A DNA stretch of 40,351 nt, from positions 1 through 40,351 of the forward strand of contig JABDFN010000006.1 in assembly GCA_013286485.1 (NCBI GenBank), written 5' to 3'. Every line of letters begins with the position of its first letter. Position 1 is the stretch's first letter. The DNA comes from Bacteroidota bacterium. Its GTDB lineage: Bacteria > Bacteroidota > Bacteroidia > Chitinophagales > Chitinophagaceae. Under the pieces are notes generated by a model that saw only the letters and a list, made by a program, of their open reading frames with translations, was not told the origin of the DNA and made no database searches. Below are positions 25,334-35,068 of this stretch, in pieces. The position numbers were made by a program, and so were the translations under genes.

Positions 25334-28300
25334 TTAAAATTGTGTCAAATCTATCGGTCTCAAAGAACCAAACCACCTGAGTACTGTTTCACCTATACCA
25401 TCTGCTTTTACATCCATCAGGTACATACCGCTTGCTACTGTAAGTCCAACAGAATTTCTAATATCCCAATCAATATAAGAAACGCTCGGATCTGACTTAC
25501 TTAATGTACGCACAAGCGTACCATCCAACGAGTATATATTAACAGTAGCTTTCGCAGGCAGGTTAATGATACGCACACGTGTATCGAGTCTATTACTTTC
25601 ATAGCCGGAATAACCATAATACGGGTTAGGTACTGCAAATATCCTATTTAACAAACTACTTTTATCAGTTGCATCAGATATTGGAGTCGGCGCCAAGCCT
25701 TTGGTCGTAAATGTATAATATGGTAATGCCAGATTCTTTGCAGTATCTGTATTTGCTGTTGACTGATAAGGATTTCCTGTAATTGGAACCTTTAGTGGTT
25801 GATATATGCCATATGGGCAATTTATATTAATCCTTATAGTAGCATCTGTTGGTATCAAGCCCTGGCTGAGTGGTAGAAGTTTGCCAGTAGGACTTAACAA
25901 TGGAACACCTACCCACTGTATTGTTTCGTACTGGGCTGTTTTGGAAAGTGAGTTATTCCCCAAAAGCACACTCTTCATACCAGCATCTCCATCGTAACGG
26001 GTATTTGTTACGTATATATAATGCTTACCTCCAAATACTATATCCGATGTATATGGATTCAACATAGTTTTTGTGGGGTTCCATATCATATCCGCTCCGT
26101 TATCCGTTTTCATCCATGAGTCCTCACCAAATATTATATTAACACGCTCACCTGTTTCTTCATTGATAGCATAACCAGGGAACCAGGAGGTACCATTGTC
26201 ATTAGGATCTGTAGAATACACAGGATTACCACTTGCATCAGTATTACCTGTCCAGCCCGCATGGTTTCTGATAGTAAATTTTGCTGCGCCGCCTTGAGCT
26301 AATGCAGGGTCTTCCTGCTCCTCAAATACAATACATTTAGACCATTTGGTTTTATCGGATGTAATGACAAGCTTCATGGTGAATAAATATCTCAGCCTTC
26401 CTAATTCAGTTCCCTTTAATGTTACAGTAAATCCGCAAGGCGAGGCATTTGAAGAACCATTACGATAAGCATAAGGGCTGGTAGCGCCTAATGCATAAGG
26501 GCCCCATGAACCTGTTGCTAATGAATTATTTGGTATCAACCCGCTGTATGCCTGCATAGTGTCATAGGTTTGAACAGGGAAGAAATCACAGTATACAGAA
26601 GTATCAGTAAGGTTTACTTTACCATTCCTAAGCCAGTTCAACAGGTTCACTCCATCTTGGTCAGGTACACCGGCCAACCATGGTAAAGATGTATCTGCAA
26701 AAATGAGGCTGGATGTAATGTACCCATTACCTGATCTTTGAGAATCACCGGCACGGGATACTTGTTTAATATTTACAGAGATCCCATACTTTTCCAGTAT
26801 CTGTTCATTTTCAAGTGTCAGATTTTTCTCACTGTAAATAGTATCGGGGGTAATAGCACTTGTATGTGCAACGATCATCCAGGAACCTGAATCTGATTTT
26901 ATACCACGGTTTGCATCTATACCCGTGTTTAATCCAATATTAGGGTCATAATGTTTACCTACACTATCATATGTCGTAGCAGTACGTATATACAATTCCC
27001 AATCTGCAGCCACCACATTTATCGGGTCAATCACCTTTATATTTACTGGTGATTGACTTGCTTTATATTGGGCATTTGCAGCAATATATCCAGAACTTAA
27101 ACTCAACGCTGTATCTTCAGATTCATCTGTCATTTCTATCACATTACCGTCGTTTCCTACTCCTTTTATACGAGTTATAACTATTCCACTGCCGTAATCG
27201 GTATTCAATGTATTACCCATGTTACCATTAGCAGGGTTAGGCATTGCAACAACTACTGTTAAAGGCGTGCTGCCTGCTCCGTGGTCACTGCCAAGGTAAG
27301 CTACATCCTGAGATGAATCCGGATGCCTGGAATCAAATCCGGAAAAATTATTGTAGGCGTATGCTATTGCAACATAATAATATGTACGATAATTCACCAG
27401 AATTTTATCATTGCCAGATGCAAAAAGATCCTGGTTAGTTGAGAAACTATGCTGTATACCGCTGTCATTTCCTATAACCTTTATAGAAGGCACATAAGTA
27501 GTATCTGAAACATCACTATTCTTTGTGTAATTCACTATTTGTTTTACGCCATCCTTAATATCGCATTTAAATACTTCTTTTGCCATTGTAGGATCTACTT
27601 CTCCGGTTGTGGCATCAAATATCTGGGCAGGTGTTACCGAACTGTTAGCCAACTGGAATACCCTATATCCTTCAAATTGGTATAGAGAATCTGCAGATTT
27701 TACATTCTTTGCCTTTACAGACGCAGAACGATATTTAGCAGAATCAAGCCTATATCCATATTGTTCTTTATAATTATTGCTGGCAGGGTCATTTTCCATA
27801 TAGAAGACCAATTTTCTGTCAAGCTCTCTTACTACCAAACGCGGCGCTTCAGGTCCTGATATTGTCTTAAAATTATTGTCAAACAACGCCTGAGCCTGAT
27901 CATCTACAGCGCGCAACGATTTAAAAGAAGTATTAGGGCAGCCACCTACATTAGGTGTCCATACTGCACCGATAGTAATATCTTCAAAATCACCGGCAGT
28001 TAATGTAAACGGACCGGATGAGTGAATAAAGCGACGATCTCCCGGCAGGTTTCCACATACGCACTCAGACCAAGTATTAGAAGAAGGTTCCGGGTCTCCA
28101 TAAAAAACAGCTTTTACAATAGGCCCTTTACCATAACCCCTGGATTGAGAACCAGCTGTACCATTCCAGTCGTTTGAGAATCTTTCACCTTTTCTCAAAG
28201 AACCTGTCATGTAATTGTATATCTCCAATCCATTTGTAGGGTTACCTATATCTGTAAAGTCATTATTATAATAATCAAATACGGTCATTGTAAGGATTGA

Positions 28301-29386
28301 GTCTTTGGTCTTTCCCGGGTGTTGGAGATCAGGCACTTGTTTTTTAGGACCCTTAAAAAAGTCTACACCAACCATAGGTATGCGGGCACCGTAAGTACCC
28401 GGGCTACCATCACCATCGAAATTAGTACCATTATACAATATGCCTAAGCCTCTTGATGTATCGCAGCCGATAAAGTCGTCAAATGCCCATCCGAGATCTG
28501 CATCACTCCATGTGGAGATAGTAGCACTATCTAATGTTAGCGCACCCCTGTTAATAATATGATAATTATAAAAAGTACAATTATTCAAAGCGTCGTTTGT
28601 TGCATATGCAAATGCACTTGCCTGCACTTCAAGCCCTATAGATGCTGTTTGGGTTTGCTCCTTGATATTACCTACATCATTAAATACCCACCATATAAAT
28701 TGGTCACCAACGATATCAGGGTAATCGCCCTTGCTAGGGTCATATACTTGGTCATTATTAACATCTATAAAAGGCGCATAATCCCTTCCAGCAGGCAGTG
28801 TCAAAGAATTACCCTCTGCATCTAATACATTTATATTACCACGTGCCGGCCATTGTCTAACCACATCATAAGTAGTACTAGCGGTAGATTGGTTAGACTT
28901 TTGTAAGGTTAAAAACTCAAGAACGTCAGATTTATTTATTTTCCAAAATCTATCCCATGAAGAGCACTCACCGGCAGTAATAGCCGGGGTTGCAGATGCT
29001 TCCAGAGCACCTGGCCAATAGTCGTTACCGTCCTGGCGATAAGTTTGAGCTGCGACTTTCAATTGTCCTTGTTTGTCATATCCTCCTATCCAACAAGAAC
29101 CTGCAAAAAGTGAGCTTGCTCCGCCACCTTTTGGTACTTCATAAGCTGCCTTTCCCAAACCTATGTTCCACCACATATCCCCGCCCGTCATCAAACGTGC
29201 ACGTACGTTGTTAATATCAAGGTCTATAGCTGCAGTAGCAGGCTGGCATGCTGCAGCAGTTCTCAATAGCCCTACACGATGGCCTGTTGCACTTACGTTA
29301 GGAACACCTTTAGATTGCAATGCAACACCCATCAGACCTGCGGAAATCATAGCAATTGCAAATCCTTTTTTATTCTTGAATATCAT
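25334..29386 (-). CDS. Large secreted protein with non-canonical C-terminal sorting-like domain
   Basis: A 1350-residue protein with an N-terminal signal (FAIAMISAGLMGVALQS). The segment NNVRARLMTGGDMWWNIGLG, then YEVPKGGGASSLFAGSCWIG and GQLKVAAQTYRQDGNDYWPG, is a signature of a conserved, uncharacterised Bacteroidota surface-protein family. A metal-binding-like DVNNDQVYDPSKGDYPD (near 225) and many FxxYxxVxA-type beta segments follow (RTYYYVAIAYAYNNFSG). The C-terminal 100 residues form a FlgD/Ig-like module (VPNPYYGYSGYESNRLDTRV, VNIYSLDGTLVRTLSKSD, GLTVASGMYLMDVKADG) but end in WFGSLRPIDLTQF, unlike the usual basic T9SS tail. It lies 33 bases after the receptor and 58 before the PorV-like gene. 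Likely exported by T9SS; function unknown. Confidence 0.78.
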   Translation of the reverse strand: MIFKNKKGFAIAMISAGLMGVALQSKGVPNVSATGHRVGLLRTAAACQPATAAIDLDINNVRARLMTGGDMWWNIGLGKAAYEVPKGGGASSLFAGSCWIGGYDKQGQLKVAAQTYRQDGNDYWPGALEASATPAITAGECSSWDRFWKINKSDVLEFLTLQKSNQSTASTTYDVVRQWPARGNINVLDAEGNSLTLPAGRDYAPFIDVNNDQVYDPSKGDYPDIVGDQFIWWVFNDVGNIKEQTQTASIGLEVQASAFAYATNDALNNCTFYNYHIINRGALTLDSATISTWSDADLGWAFDDFIGCDTSRGLGILYNGTNFDGDGSPGTYGARIPMVGVDFFKGPKKQVPDLQHPGKTKDSILTMTVFDYYNNDFTDIGNPTNGLEIYNYMTGSLRKGERFSNDWNGTAGSQSRGYGKGPIVKAVFYGDPEPSSNTWSECVCGNLPGDRRFIHSSGPFTLTAGDFEDITIGAVWTPNVGGCPNTSFKSLRAVDDQAQALFDNNFKTISGPEAPRLVVRELDRKLVFYMENDPASNNYKEQYGYRLDSAKYRSASVKAKNVKSADSLYQFEGYRVFQLANSSVTPAQIFDATTGEVDPTMAKEVFKCDIKDGVKQIVNYTKNSDVSDTTYVPSIKVIGNDSGIQHSFSTNQDLFASGNDKILVNYRTYYYVAIAYAYNNFSGFDSRHPDSSQDVAYLGSDHGAGSTPLTVVVAMPNPANGNMGNTLNTDYGSGIVITRIKGVGNDGNVIEMTDESEDTALSLSSGYIAANAQYKASQSPVNIKVIDPINVVAADWELYIRTATTYDSVGKHYDPNIGLNTGIDANRGIKSDSGSWMIVAHTSAITPDTIYSEKNLTLENEQILEKYGISVNIKQVSRAGDSQRSGNGYITSSLIFADTSLPWLAGVPDQDGVNLLNWLRNGKVNLTDTSVYCDFFPVQTYDTMQAYSGLIPNNSLATGSWGPYALGATSPYAYRNGSSNASPCGFTVTLKGTELGRLRYLFTMKLVITSDKTKWSKCIVFEEQEDPALAQGGAAKFTIRNHAGWTGNTDASGNPVYSTDPNDNGTSWFPGYAINEETGERVNIIFGEDSWMKTDNGADMIWNPTKTMLNPYTSDIVFGGKHYIYVTNTRYDGDAGMKSVLLGNNSLSKTAQYETIQWVGVPLLSPTGKLLPLSQGLIPTDATIRININCPYGIYQPLKVPITGNPYQSTANTDTAKNLALPYYTFTTKGLAPTPISDATDKSSLLNRIFAVPNPYYGYSGYESNRLDTRVRIINLPAKATVNIYSLDGTLVRTLSKSDPSVSYIDWDIRNSVGLTVASGMYLMDVKADGIGETVLRWFGSLRPIDLTQF

Positions 29387-29419
29387 AACCTTTTCAGTTA
29401 TATAGTTATTGACTGTTTA

Positions 29420-32400
29420 TTAAAAATTAAATTGTATACCTAAATATATCTGTCTTGGCAAACCCAGATTTCCTGGGCTTGCTATTGCTAACCTATACAA
29501 GTCAACATAAGATATAGGGCTTGTCTCAATAGGTATTTTTTGTTTTCCGTAAGAAGAACTCAGATATCCATCATCCTGCGGGTTACCTGTATAAGAATAC
29601 ACGGATGTTATATCCTGAATATTCAACACATTTTTAACCAATACGTAACCATTGACGGTATACTTCTTGGCATGTTTTACAGAAGCCGGTGTGCCGTCTG
29701 CATTAGCAGCCGGTGCTCTTCTGAAAGAGATACCTTTTATAGAAAAGTCTTTATCCAGTTTCAGATCCATACCAAAGTGCCATGGTAAGCGTGCTCCGTT
29801 TAACACACCAACAATCTGGTGATTACTTGGATCAGGTGTTGATGATATTGTATATGGTTCGCCGCTTCTTGCTCCTACTACTATGTTAATACCGGCATTC
29901 TGAAATATATGTTTTCCCCCAACTATAGGGCCTTCTTTATCAAAATAACGATAGTCTATATTAACAGTAACATTATGGCGTGAATCGTATGAAGAAGCAT
30001 ACACATAACGTAAATTAGGTAAGCCTGCCGCAAGGAAGCTTGCTAATATACCACTGTTAGATACCTGCCCGCCACTACCGCTATTCGTTGAAGTAGTGCT
30101 GGTACCAGTACCTTCCAGGAATTGTAAAGTATATGCAATTCCTAGTTGTATAGGGCCCGAACGTCGCAGATCATATTTAAGTGTCATCCCCTTTGTGGTA
30201 GAAAAATCGCGGTTACCATAAGAATAATAAGTTGTTGGCCATGCGTATAAATAAGGACGCACTTGTATCATGTCCTTACGCTCCCTGTAAAAAGTAGATA
30301 TGGTTACTGCAGATTGTTGCGATATTTTTTGTTGAAAACCCATTTCATAATCATATGTCCTTTCAGGATTTAAAGCAGGGTTATTGATGATTGTATTTGA
30401 ATTCTGGTTGATATAATAGTAATCATACGGTGTTGTTATTACGTATGCCGGATCAGGATTTTTACTGTATATATCATAGTGTCCATAAAACAACGCAATA
30501 TCAGATACCGGGAAAGAGAATGATAAGCGTGGCAACACATTCACCTTTGGTGTGTAATCCGTGAACGAGCTATTAGGTTGATACCCGGGATCTGTAATTT
30601 TAATATTATCAACAAGAGCAGGCTGAGGATCGCGGCCACCACTATAATTTTTCAGAACTTTCGGATCCTCTACATAATTACCATTAGGATCATACCAATT
30701 ATCGCCGCTGCGATAACCAATTACATTCGGCTTGTTAGATGTGTTATCATCAACATATACTATATAATCCCCACCAATATTAGAAGGATGATCCCCACCA
30801 AACTGGCTCACTGTTTTCTCAGCATACAATGAGTAAGGATCTTTCAATACCTTATTTGCTGCATCATATCTTTCAAAACGAACACCCACATTGAACAATA
30901 TATGTTTTATCTGGAAACGGTCTAAAATATACCCTGCTGTATAATTAGGCCTGAAAGCGCCTATTGGACGGGTATAATTTCCGTTAGCATCTTTTTGTGT
31001 AAAGAAATCGTTGAAGTTAACCTGTCCTGAAAGCAGTTGTCCAGTTGGAGAATATCCCTGGTAAGTAACATATGGGTTACCACTGTTCAGCAATTCATCA
31101 GGTGAAAACATACCTATAGAAAAAGTGCTTGGATCGAGTCCGTAAATATTTATCTGGTCAGTACCATCAGGGTTCAATCCCAGTTTCTTTCTCAGGTTTC
31201 TGTCAAAGGTTGATTGTGTTGCGGGATTGGCTATATAATTATAGGTAATCGTATCCGTAGCACTTGGATTTACCAGCCCCGCATTAAGATCTGCTAAGGT
31301 ATACTGTTTACCACCTACAATAAATATAGGATTAGTTTTATCAAGACCTATATGCCTGTTTGTAAGCTGATACATCAATGACCATAAAGATTGTGTAGCC
31401 CCGTCAATATTTGCATTGACTACATACTGTCTTTGTATACGCTGCTGATAATACAAACCAAATTCTATAGAATGTTTTGTTTTCCCTGTTTGCAGATCAA
31501 ATGATGCATCAACAGAGAGTGAGAACTGATCGTTCCTGGCAACACTATACCCGCTTAGCGCTGTACCAACATTCGCCCATAATCCGTAGGTTGCAGCCGG
31601 CTCATCACCATTTACAAGGGAACGGTTATTTCTTATAGTATTATAACTGGTAGGTGGGGTTCCTGTAGTATTCATATACTCTGAAGTATAATTGGCGAGG
31701 TTCGGATTCAGCTCGGACCTGTCAAAAGTAACTCCAGTTGGGTTTTGTCCAAAGTAGATGATACCGGGGCGGTTTCCGCTGGCAGAATCATTTCCGAGTC
31801 CATATATAGGTTGGGTTATTTGTGAGAATTTACCTAAGTACAGGTAATCAAAAATATTGTGCTTGAATCTTGGGTCCTGCACTTCCGAGTGGTCCAGTTG
31901 ATAATCTGCCTGTAATGTGTAATATGCATTAGATATGATACTCTTTCTATTACCACTATCCGATTTATTATTTCCAAATTTTTGAGTGAACCTTATCCAG
32001 CCTCGTGCAGTATATCCTGAAATTTCAGGAGTTGCCTCAGGTGCAAATAAAGAAAAACTCCTGGAACCAACCTGGCTATTTGCATAATTTAATGTACCAC
32101 CTGCTGTTAATATCAGGTTATTAGGTAAGCGAAAATCAAGCTTACTCGTTAAGTTAATTGCCTTACTTAATGAATTTGGATTTGCTTTAGTATGATCTAA
32201 TTGGTCAGTAGTAACATATTCCGTAGAATATTTATACACTGCGTTACCATTTGCGTCCTGAACTATTGTAAGCGGGTTTTGCCTCAAATTTGACAACACA
32301 TCAGGTTTTGCTACATAATAACCTGTAAAAGATGGTGCTGCATCTCTATTATAATAATAGTCTCCCCCTAAAAAGAATCCTATTACAGGCTTTTTGGTGC

Positions 32401-33196
32401 CGTTACTATCTATTTTTTTGCTATATAGCGGCCCTGTGAGGTTAAAATTCAATAAATTATTATTAAACCCGTCAACAGAATGTTCTGCAGAAACACCACC
32501 TGCAAGCTTTGGAGATGGCCCTTTTGTAACCACGCTAATAACACCACCTGTCAGGTTACCATATTTTGCTGATATACCTGAAGGCATTACTTCTATCTGG
32601 TCTATAGAGCCTACAGGCAAATTATAACTGGAACCACTTGTTTGCACACCATCTACAATTATTTGGTTACCGCCCGGACGCGAACCCTGAACGGATAAAT
32701 TTCCCCTGGCATTGTAAACCCCAGCAGAATATCCAACTACTGTAGATACATCGTGGGTTGGTAATTTTTCAATTTGCTCAGAACCATAAGTAGTTGTAGG
32801 GCCAGGAGAAAATGAGTCAACCAATGGTACTTTGTAAGATATTACAGTTACTTCTTTCAGATCGGTAGCACTTTCTAATGTAAACTTCAAACCTGTAGTT
32901 TTATCAGAGTTTACTATTACACCTGTAATTATATACTTCTTGTAGCCTATGAATGAAGCTGCAACATCATAACGCCCTGCATCAATCGGTTTAATAGAAA
33001 ATCTACCATCAACATCAGTAGGTGCACCGCCTTTGGGTATTCCGCCCTGCGATACAGAAACTATAGCACCGATTACGGGTTCCCCTTTATTATCGAGTAC
33101 AACACCTGTAAGCTCTCCGGGAGCATTTTGTCCAAAAGCTGAAATGGAAATACCACAAATCAGCAACACTAAAAGATAGCGTAGTGTACGTATCAT
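29420..33196 (-). CDS. TonB-dependent receptor with carboxypeptidase-regulatory-like domain
   Basis: I take the ATG at 33194-33196, which begins the signal peptide (ending ISISAFG, then QNAP); the frame runs 23 codons further upstream to 33265. The 1258-residue product has a carboxypeptidase-regulatory-like beta-sandwich (GVVLDNKGEPVIGAIVSVSQ, DGRFSIKPIDAGRYDVAASF, residues about 30-105). A TonB-box-like region follows (LKEVTVISYKVPLVD), then a plug domain with QIIVDGVQTSG, IEVMPSGISAKYGNLTGGVI, and a long barrel ending IYLGIQFNF. A plain SusC motif and a neighbouring SusD gene are absent. The substrate is unknown. It is first in a three-gene operon with the 1350-residue protein and PorV-like gene, so it may serve cargo export or display rather than nutrient uptake. 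Confidence 0.9.
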   Translation of the reverse strand: MIRTLRYLLVLLICGISISAFGQNAPGELTGVVLDNKGEPVIGAIVSVSQGGIPKGGAPTDVDGRFSIKPIDAGRYDVAASFIGYKKYIITGVIVNSDKTTGLKFTLESATDLKEVTVISYKVPLVDSFSPGPTTTYGSEQIEKLPTHDVSTVVGYSAGVYNARGNLSVQGSRPGGNQIIVDGVQTSGSSYNLPVGSIDQIEVMPSGISAKYGNLTGGVISVVTKGPSPKLAGGVSAEHSVDGFNNNLLNFNLTGPLYSKKIDSNGTKKPVIGFFLGGDYYYNRDAAPSFTGYYVAKPDVLSNLRQNPLTIVQDANGNAVYKYSTEYVTTDQLDHTKANPNSLSKAINLTSKLDFRLPNNLILTAGGTLNYANSQVGSRSFSLFAPEATPEISGYTARGWIRFTQKFGNNKSDSGNRKSIISNAYYTLQADYQLDHSEVQDPRFKHNIFDYLYLGKFSQITQPIYGLGNDSASGNRPGIIYFGQNPTGVTFDRSELNPNLANYTSEYMNTTGTPPTSYNTIRNNRSLVNGDEPAATYGLWANVGTALSGYSVARNDQFSLSVDASFDLQTGKTKHSIEFGLYYQQRIQRQYVVNANIDGATQSLWSLMYQLTNRHIGLDKTNPIFIVGGKQYTLADLNAGLVNPSATDTITYNYIANPATQSTFDRNLRKKLGLNPDGTDQINIYGLDPSTFSIGMFSPDELLNSGNPYVTYQGYSPTGQLLSGQVNFNDFFTQKDANGNYTRPIGAFRPNYTAGYILDRFQIKHILFNVGVRFERYDAANKVLKDPYSLYAEKTVSQFGGDHPSNIGGDYIVYVDDNTSNKPNVIGYRSGDNWYDPNGNYVEDPKVLKNYSGGRDPQPALVDNIKITDPGYQPNSSFTDYTPKVNVLPRLSFSFPVSDIALFYGHYDIYSKNPDPAYVITTPYDYYYINQNSNTIINNPALNPERTYDYEMGFQQKISQQSAVTISTFYRERKDMIQVRPYLYAWPTTYYSYGNRDFSTTKGMTLKYDLRRSGPIQLGIAYTLQFLEGTGTSTTSTNSGSGGQVSNSGILASFLAAGLPNLRYVYASSYDSRHNVTVNIDYRYFDKEGPIVGGKHIFQNAGINIVVGARSGEPYTISSTPDPSNHQIVGVLNGARLPWHFGMDLKLDKDFSIKGISFRRAPAANADGTPASVKHAKKYTVNGYVLVKNVLNIQDITSVYSYTGNPQDDGYLSSSYGKQKIPIETSPISYVDLYRLAIASPGNLGLPRQIYLGIQFNF

Positions 33197-33231
33197 ATCC
33201 TGCGTTAGAATTTTATTAACCAAATGAGGGG

Positions 33232-33266
33232 TAAAGATAAACACTTCTGTTAAAAATCTTAACAAA
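33232..33266 (-). promoter_or_regulatory. Putative promoter of the TBDT-cargo-PorV operon
   Basis: On the minus strand TTTG (33263-33266) is followed by 23 bases and TATCTTTA (33232-33239), one mismatch from TAnnTTTG. The start codon lies 35 bases further on. The box falls between the D-2-hydroxyacid dehydrogenase stop and the receptor start, where a new unit would be expected. Confidence 0.4.
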
Positions 33267-33285
33267 ATATTTTTGTTATCATCTG

Positions 33286-34218
33286 TTATTTTAATACCTT
33301 TTCTAATAATATTTTACTCATCTTATACAAAGCTTCCTTGCTATATCCTGCAATATGTGGAGTTACTACTGTTTGTGGCATCGAAACTATTTTATGTAAT
33401 ATTTTTTTCATTTCTCCACTCATTTTTTCCAAGGGTTCCTCTTCCGCTACATCTAAACAGGCTCCTGTTACTTTTCCATCCTCCAGACCATTTAACAAAG
33501 TTTTTGTATTTACCACTAATCCTCTAGACGTATTAATCAGAACAAAAGCCTTGCTCATGTTCTTAATAAATTTGTCATTAAAATAATGGATAGTATCCTT
33601 CTGTAGTGGTACATGAAAACTAATTATATCTGCTTGTGCATATATAGGGTCTAAATCATTACATAATTGCACATAATCCGGTATACTATTAAAGTTATAC
33701 TTATCATATGCTAATATTTGCATATCAAAGGCTGCTAATTTTTTTGCAAAAGCTCTGCCGGTATGTCCAAAACCAATGATACCAATTGTTTTCCCCTCTA
33801 ATTCCGTACCCCTGTTATTATCGCGTTCCCAAATTCCATTCTCTATTTGTTTATCGCTCCATACTATACGTTTGTTCAAAGCAAGCAACATACCCAAAGC
33901 ATGCTCTGCCACAGCGTTACTATTGCCTTCCGGGCTGCTAAAACACGCGATATTTTTTTGTAACGCATATTCCATATCTATTACTTCCATACCTGAGCCC
34001 ATTCTTCCTATCCACCTCAACTTAGGTGCAGCATCAATAAGTTCTTTATTCAGTTGCAACCTTGTAGATGTAATAACACCAACACAATCTTTTATAAGTT
34101 CAATAGCTGTAGCTTGAATTATATGCTCATACACCGTACACTCATAGCCTGCGAGTTGCAAACCATCTGTAAGAACAGCATGCACAGGTGCTGCTATCAA
34201 TACTTTTCCTTTATTCAA
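33286..34218 (-). CDS. D-2-hydroxyacid dehydrogenase (SerA-like)
   Basis: A 310-residue NAD-dependent oxidoreductase. The Rossmann motif is GKTIGIIGFGHTGRAFAKKL, and the catalytic residues are placed as in the family: Arg in LINTSRGLVVN, Glu in DVAEEEP and His in VVTPHIAGYS. It lacks the ACT domain of longer 3-phosphoglycerate dehydrogenases, so it could be a short SerA (serine synthesis) or a hydroxypyruvate/glyoxylate-type reductase. It is the last gene of a minus-strand pair, 16 bases after ksgA, and the receptor operon begins beyond it. Confidence 0.88.
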   Translation of the reverse strand: MNKGKVLIAAPVHAVLTDGLQLAGYECTVYEHIIQATAIELIKDCVGVITSTRLQLNKELIDAAPKLRWIGRMGSGMEVIDMEYALQKNIACFSSPEGNSNAVAEHALGMLLALNKRIVWSDKQIENGIWERDNNRGTELEGKTIGIIGFGHTGRAFAKKLAAFDMQILAYDKYNFNSIPDYVQLCNDLDPIYAQADIISFHVPLQKDTIHYFNDKFIKNMSKAFVLINTSRGLVVNTKTLLNGLEDGKVTGACLDVAEEEPLEKMSGEMKKILHKIVSMPQTVVTPHIAGYSKEALYKMSKILLEKVLK

Positions 34219-34234
34219 TGAATGTGTTTTATAC

Positions 34235-34993
34235 TTAAAAATAATATTGCTTATGCAATGCTACAAAATCAGCAACAGATAATTGTTCTGCTCTTTTACT
34301 CATAATAGGGTCAGCAAGTGCTGCTGTCGGTAAAATGCTTTTCAAAGCATTCCTTAATGTTTTGCGCCTTTGATTAAACGCCGTTTTAACTAATAACGAA
34401 AACTTCTCCCTGTTATTAATACCAAAAGGGTTTTTTGCGTTGACCATTCGTATGATACCACTTTTTACTTTAGGTGGTGGTGTAAAACATTTTTCATGCA
34501 CATCAAACAAATATTCTACTTTAAAGAATGCCTGTATCAATACACTTAAAATGCCATAGGTTTTTGAGCCGGGTGGAGCAGCAATGCGTTGTGCTACTTC
34601 TTTTTGAAACATACCAATCACTTCTTCTACCTGAGGTTCCCATTCTAATATCTTAAATAATATCTGCGATGATATATTATAAGGGAAGTTACCAATAATA
34701 TTAAACATAGTATTAAAAGGTGCATTCGCTTTAAGTATATCTTGCAATATGATCTTATCTTTTAACCCGGGGAACGTTTTATACAAGTATTCAACCTTTT
34801 CTTTATCTATTTCTATTGCTTTATATGCTATGTCTTCCCACTCTACCAGGTACTTTGTTAGTGCTCCGGCGCCGGGCCCTATCTCTAACAAATTCATTCC
34901 CTGCCTGTGTTGCATTTGCAATACAATTTTCCTGCACATATTTTCATCGTGCAAAAAATGTTGCCCAAGGCTTTTCTTTAACGTGTATTGCAT
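34235..34993 (-). CDS. rsmA: 16S rRNA dimethyladenosine transferase
   Basis: Dimethylates two adjacent adenosines near the 3' end of 16S rRNA; also called KsgA, the kasugamycin-sensitivity factor. I choose the ATG at 34991-34993 (MQYTLKKSLGQHFLHDENMC), the normal family start, over an upstream ATG at 35020. Motifs: LLEIGPGAGALTKYL (SAM binding), then AIEIDKEKVEYL, the NFPYNISSQILFKIL active-site motif, and a C-terminal helical domain. It is 252 residues and complete. A good promoter lies so close upstream that the message may be nearly leaderless. It is divergent from the aminopeptidase gene, with 75 bases between starts. Confidence 0.95.
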   Translation of the reverse strand: MQYTLKKSLGQHFLHDENMCRKIVLQMQHRQGMNLLEIGPGAGALTKYLVEWEDIAYKAIEIDKEKVEYLYKTFPGLKDKIILQDILKANAPFNTMFNIIGNFPYNISSQILFKILEWEPQVEEVIGMFQKEVAQRIAAPPGSKTYGILSVLIQAFFKVEYLFDVHEKCFTPPPKVKSGIIRMVNAKNPFGINNREKFSLLVKTAFNQRRKTLRNALKSILPTAALADPIMSKRAEQLSVADFVALHKQYYF

Positions 34994-34996
34994 CTT

Positions 34997-35027
34997 GCAA
35001 ATGTAAAGCCACTTCTCCACTTATCAA
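34997..35027 (-). promoter_or_regulatory. Promoter of rsmA/ksgA, near-leaderless
   Basis: On the minus strand TTG (35025-35027), 19 bases and TACATTTGC (34997-35005) match the Bacteroidota promoter consensus fully. The -7 box ends three bases before the ATG, so transcription would begin at or just inside the start codon, unless the upstream ATG at 35020 is used by a different promoter. Confidence 0.55.
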
Positions 35028-35037
35028 TTTATCAAAT

Positions 35038-35046
35038 TACCTTTGC
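35038..35046 (+). promoter_or_regulatory. Putative -7 element of the aminopeptidase gene
   Basis: TACCTTTGC is a perfect match to TAnnTTTGC, 22 bases before the ATG at 35069. A matching TTG box at the usual distance is not seen. It shares the 75-base divergent region with the rsmA promoter. Confidence 0.45.
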
Positions 35047-35068
35047 TGCCGGTTCTAATAAAGAAAGT

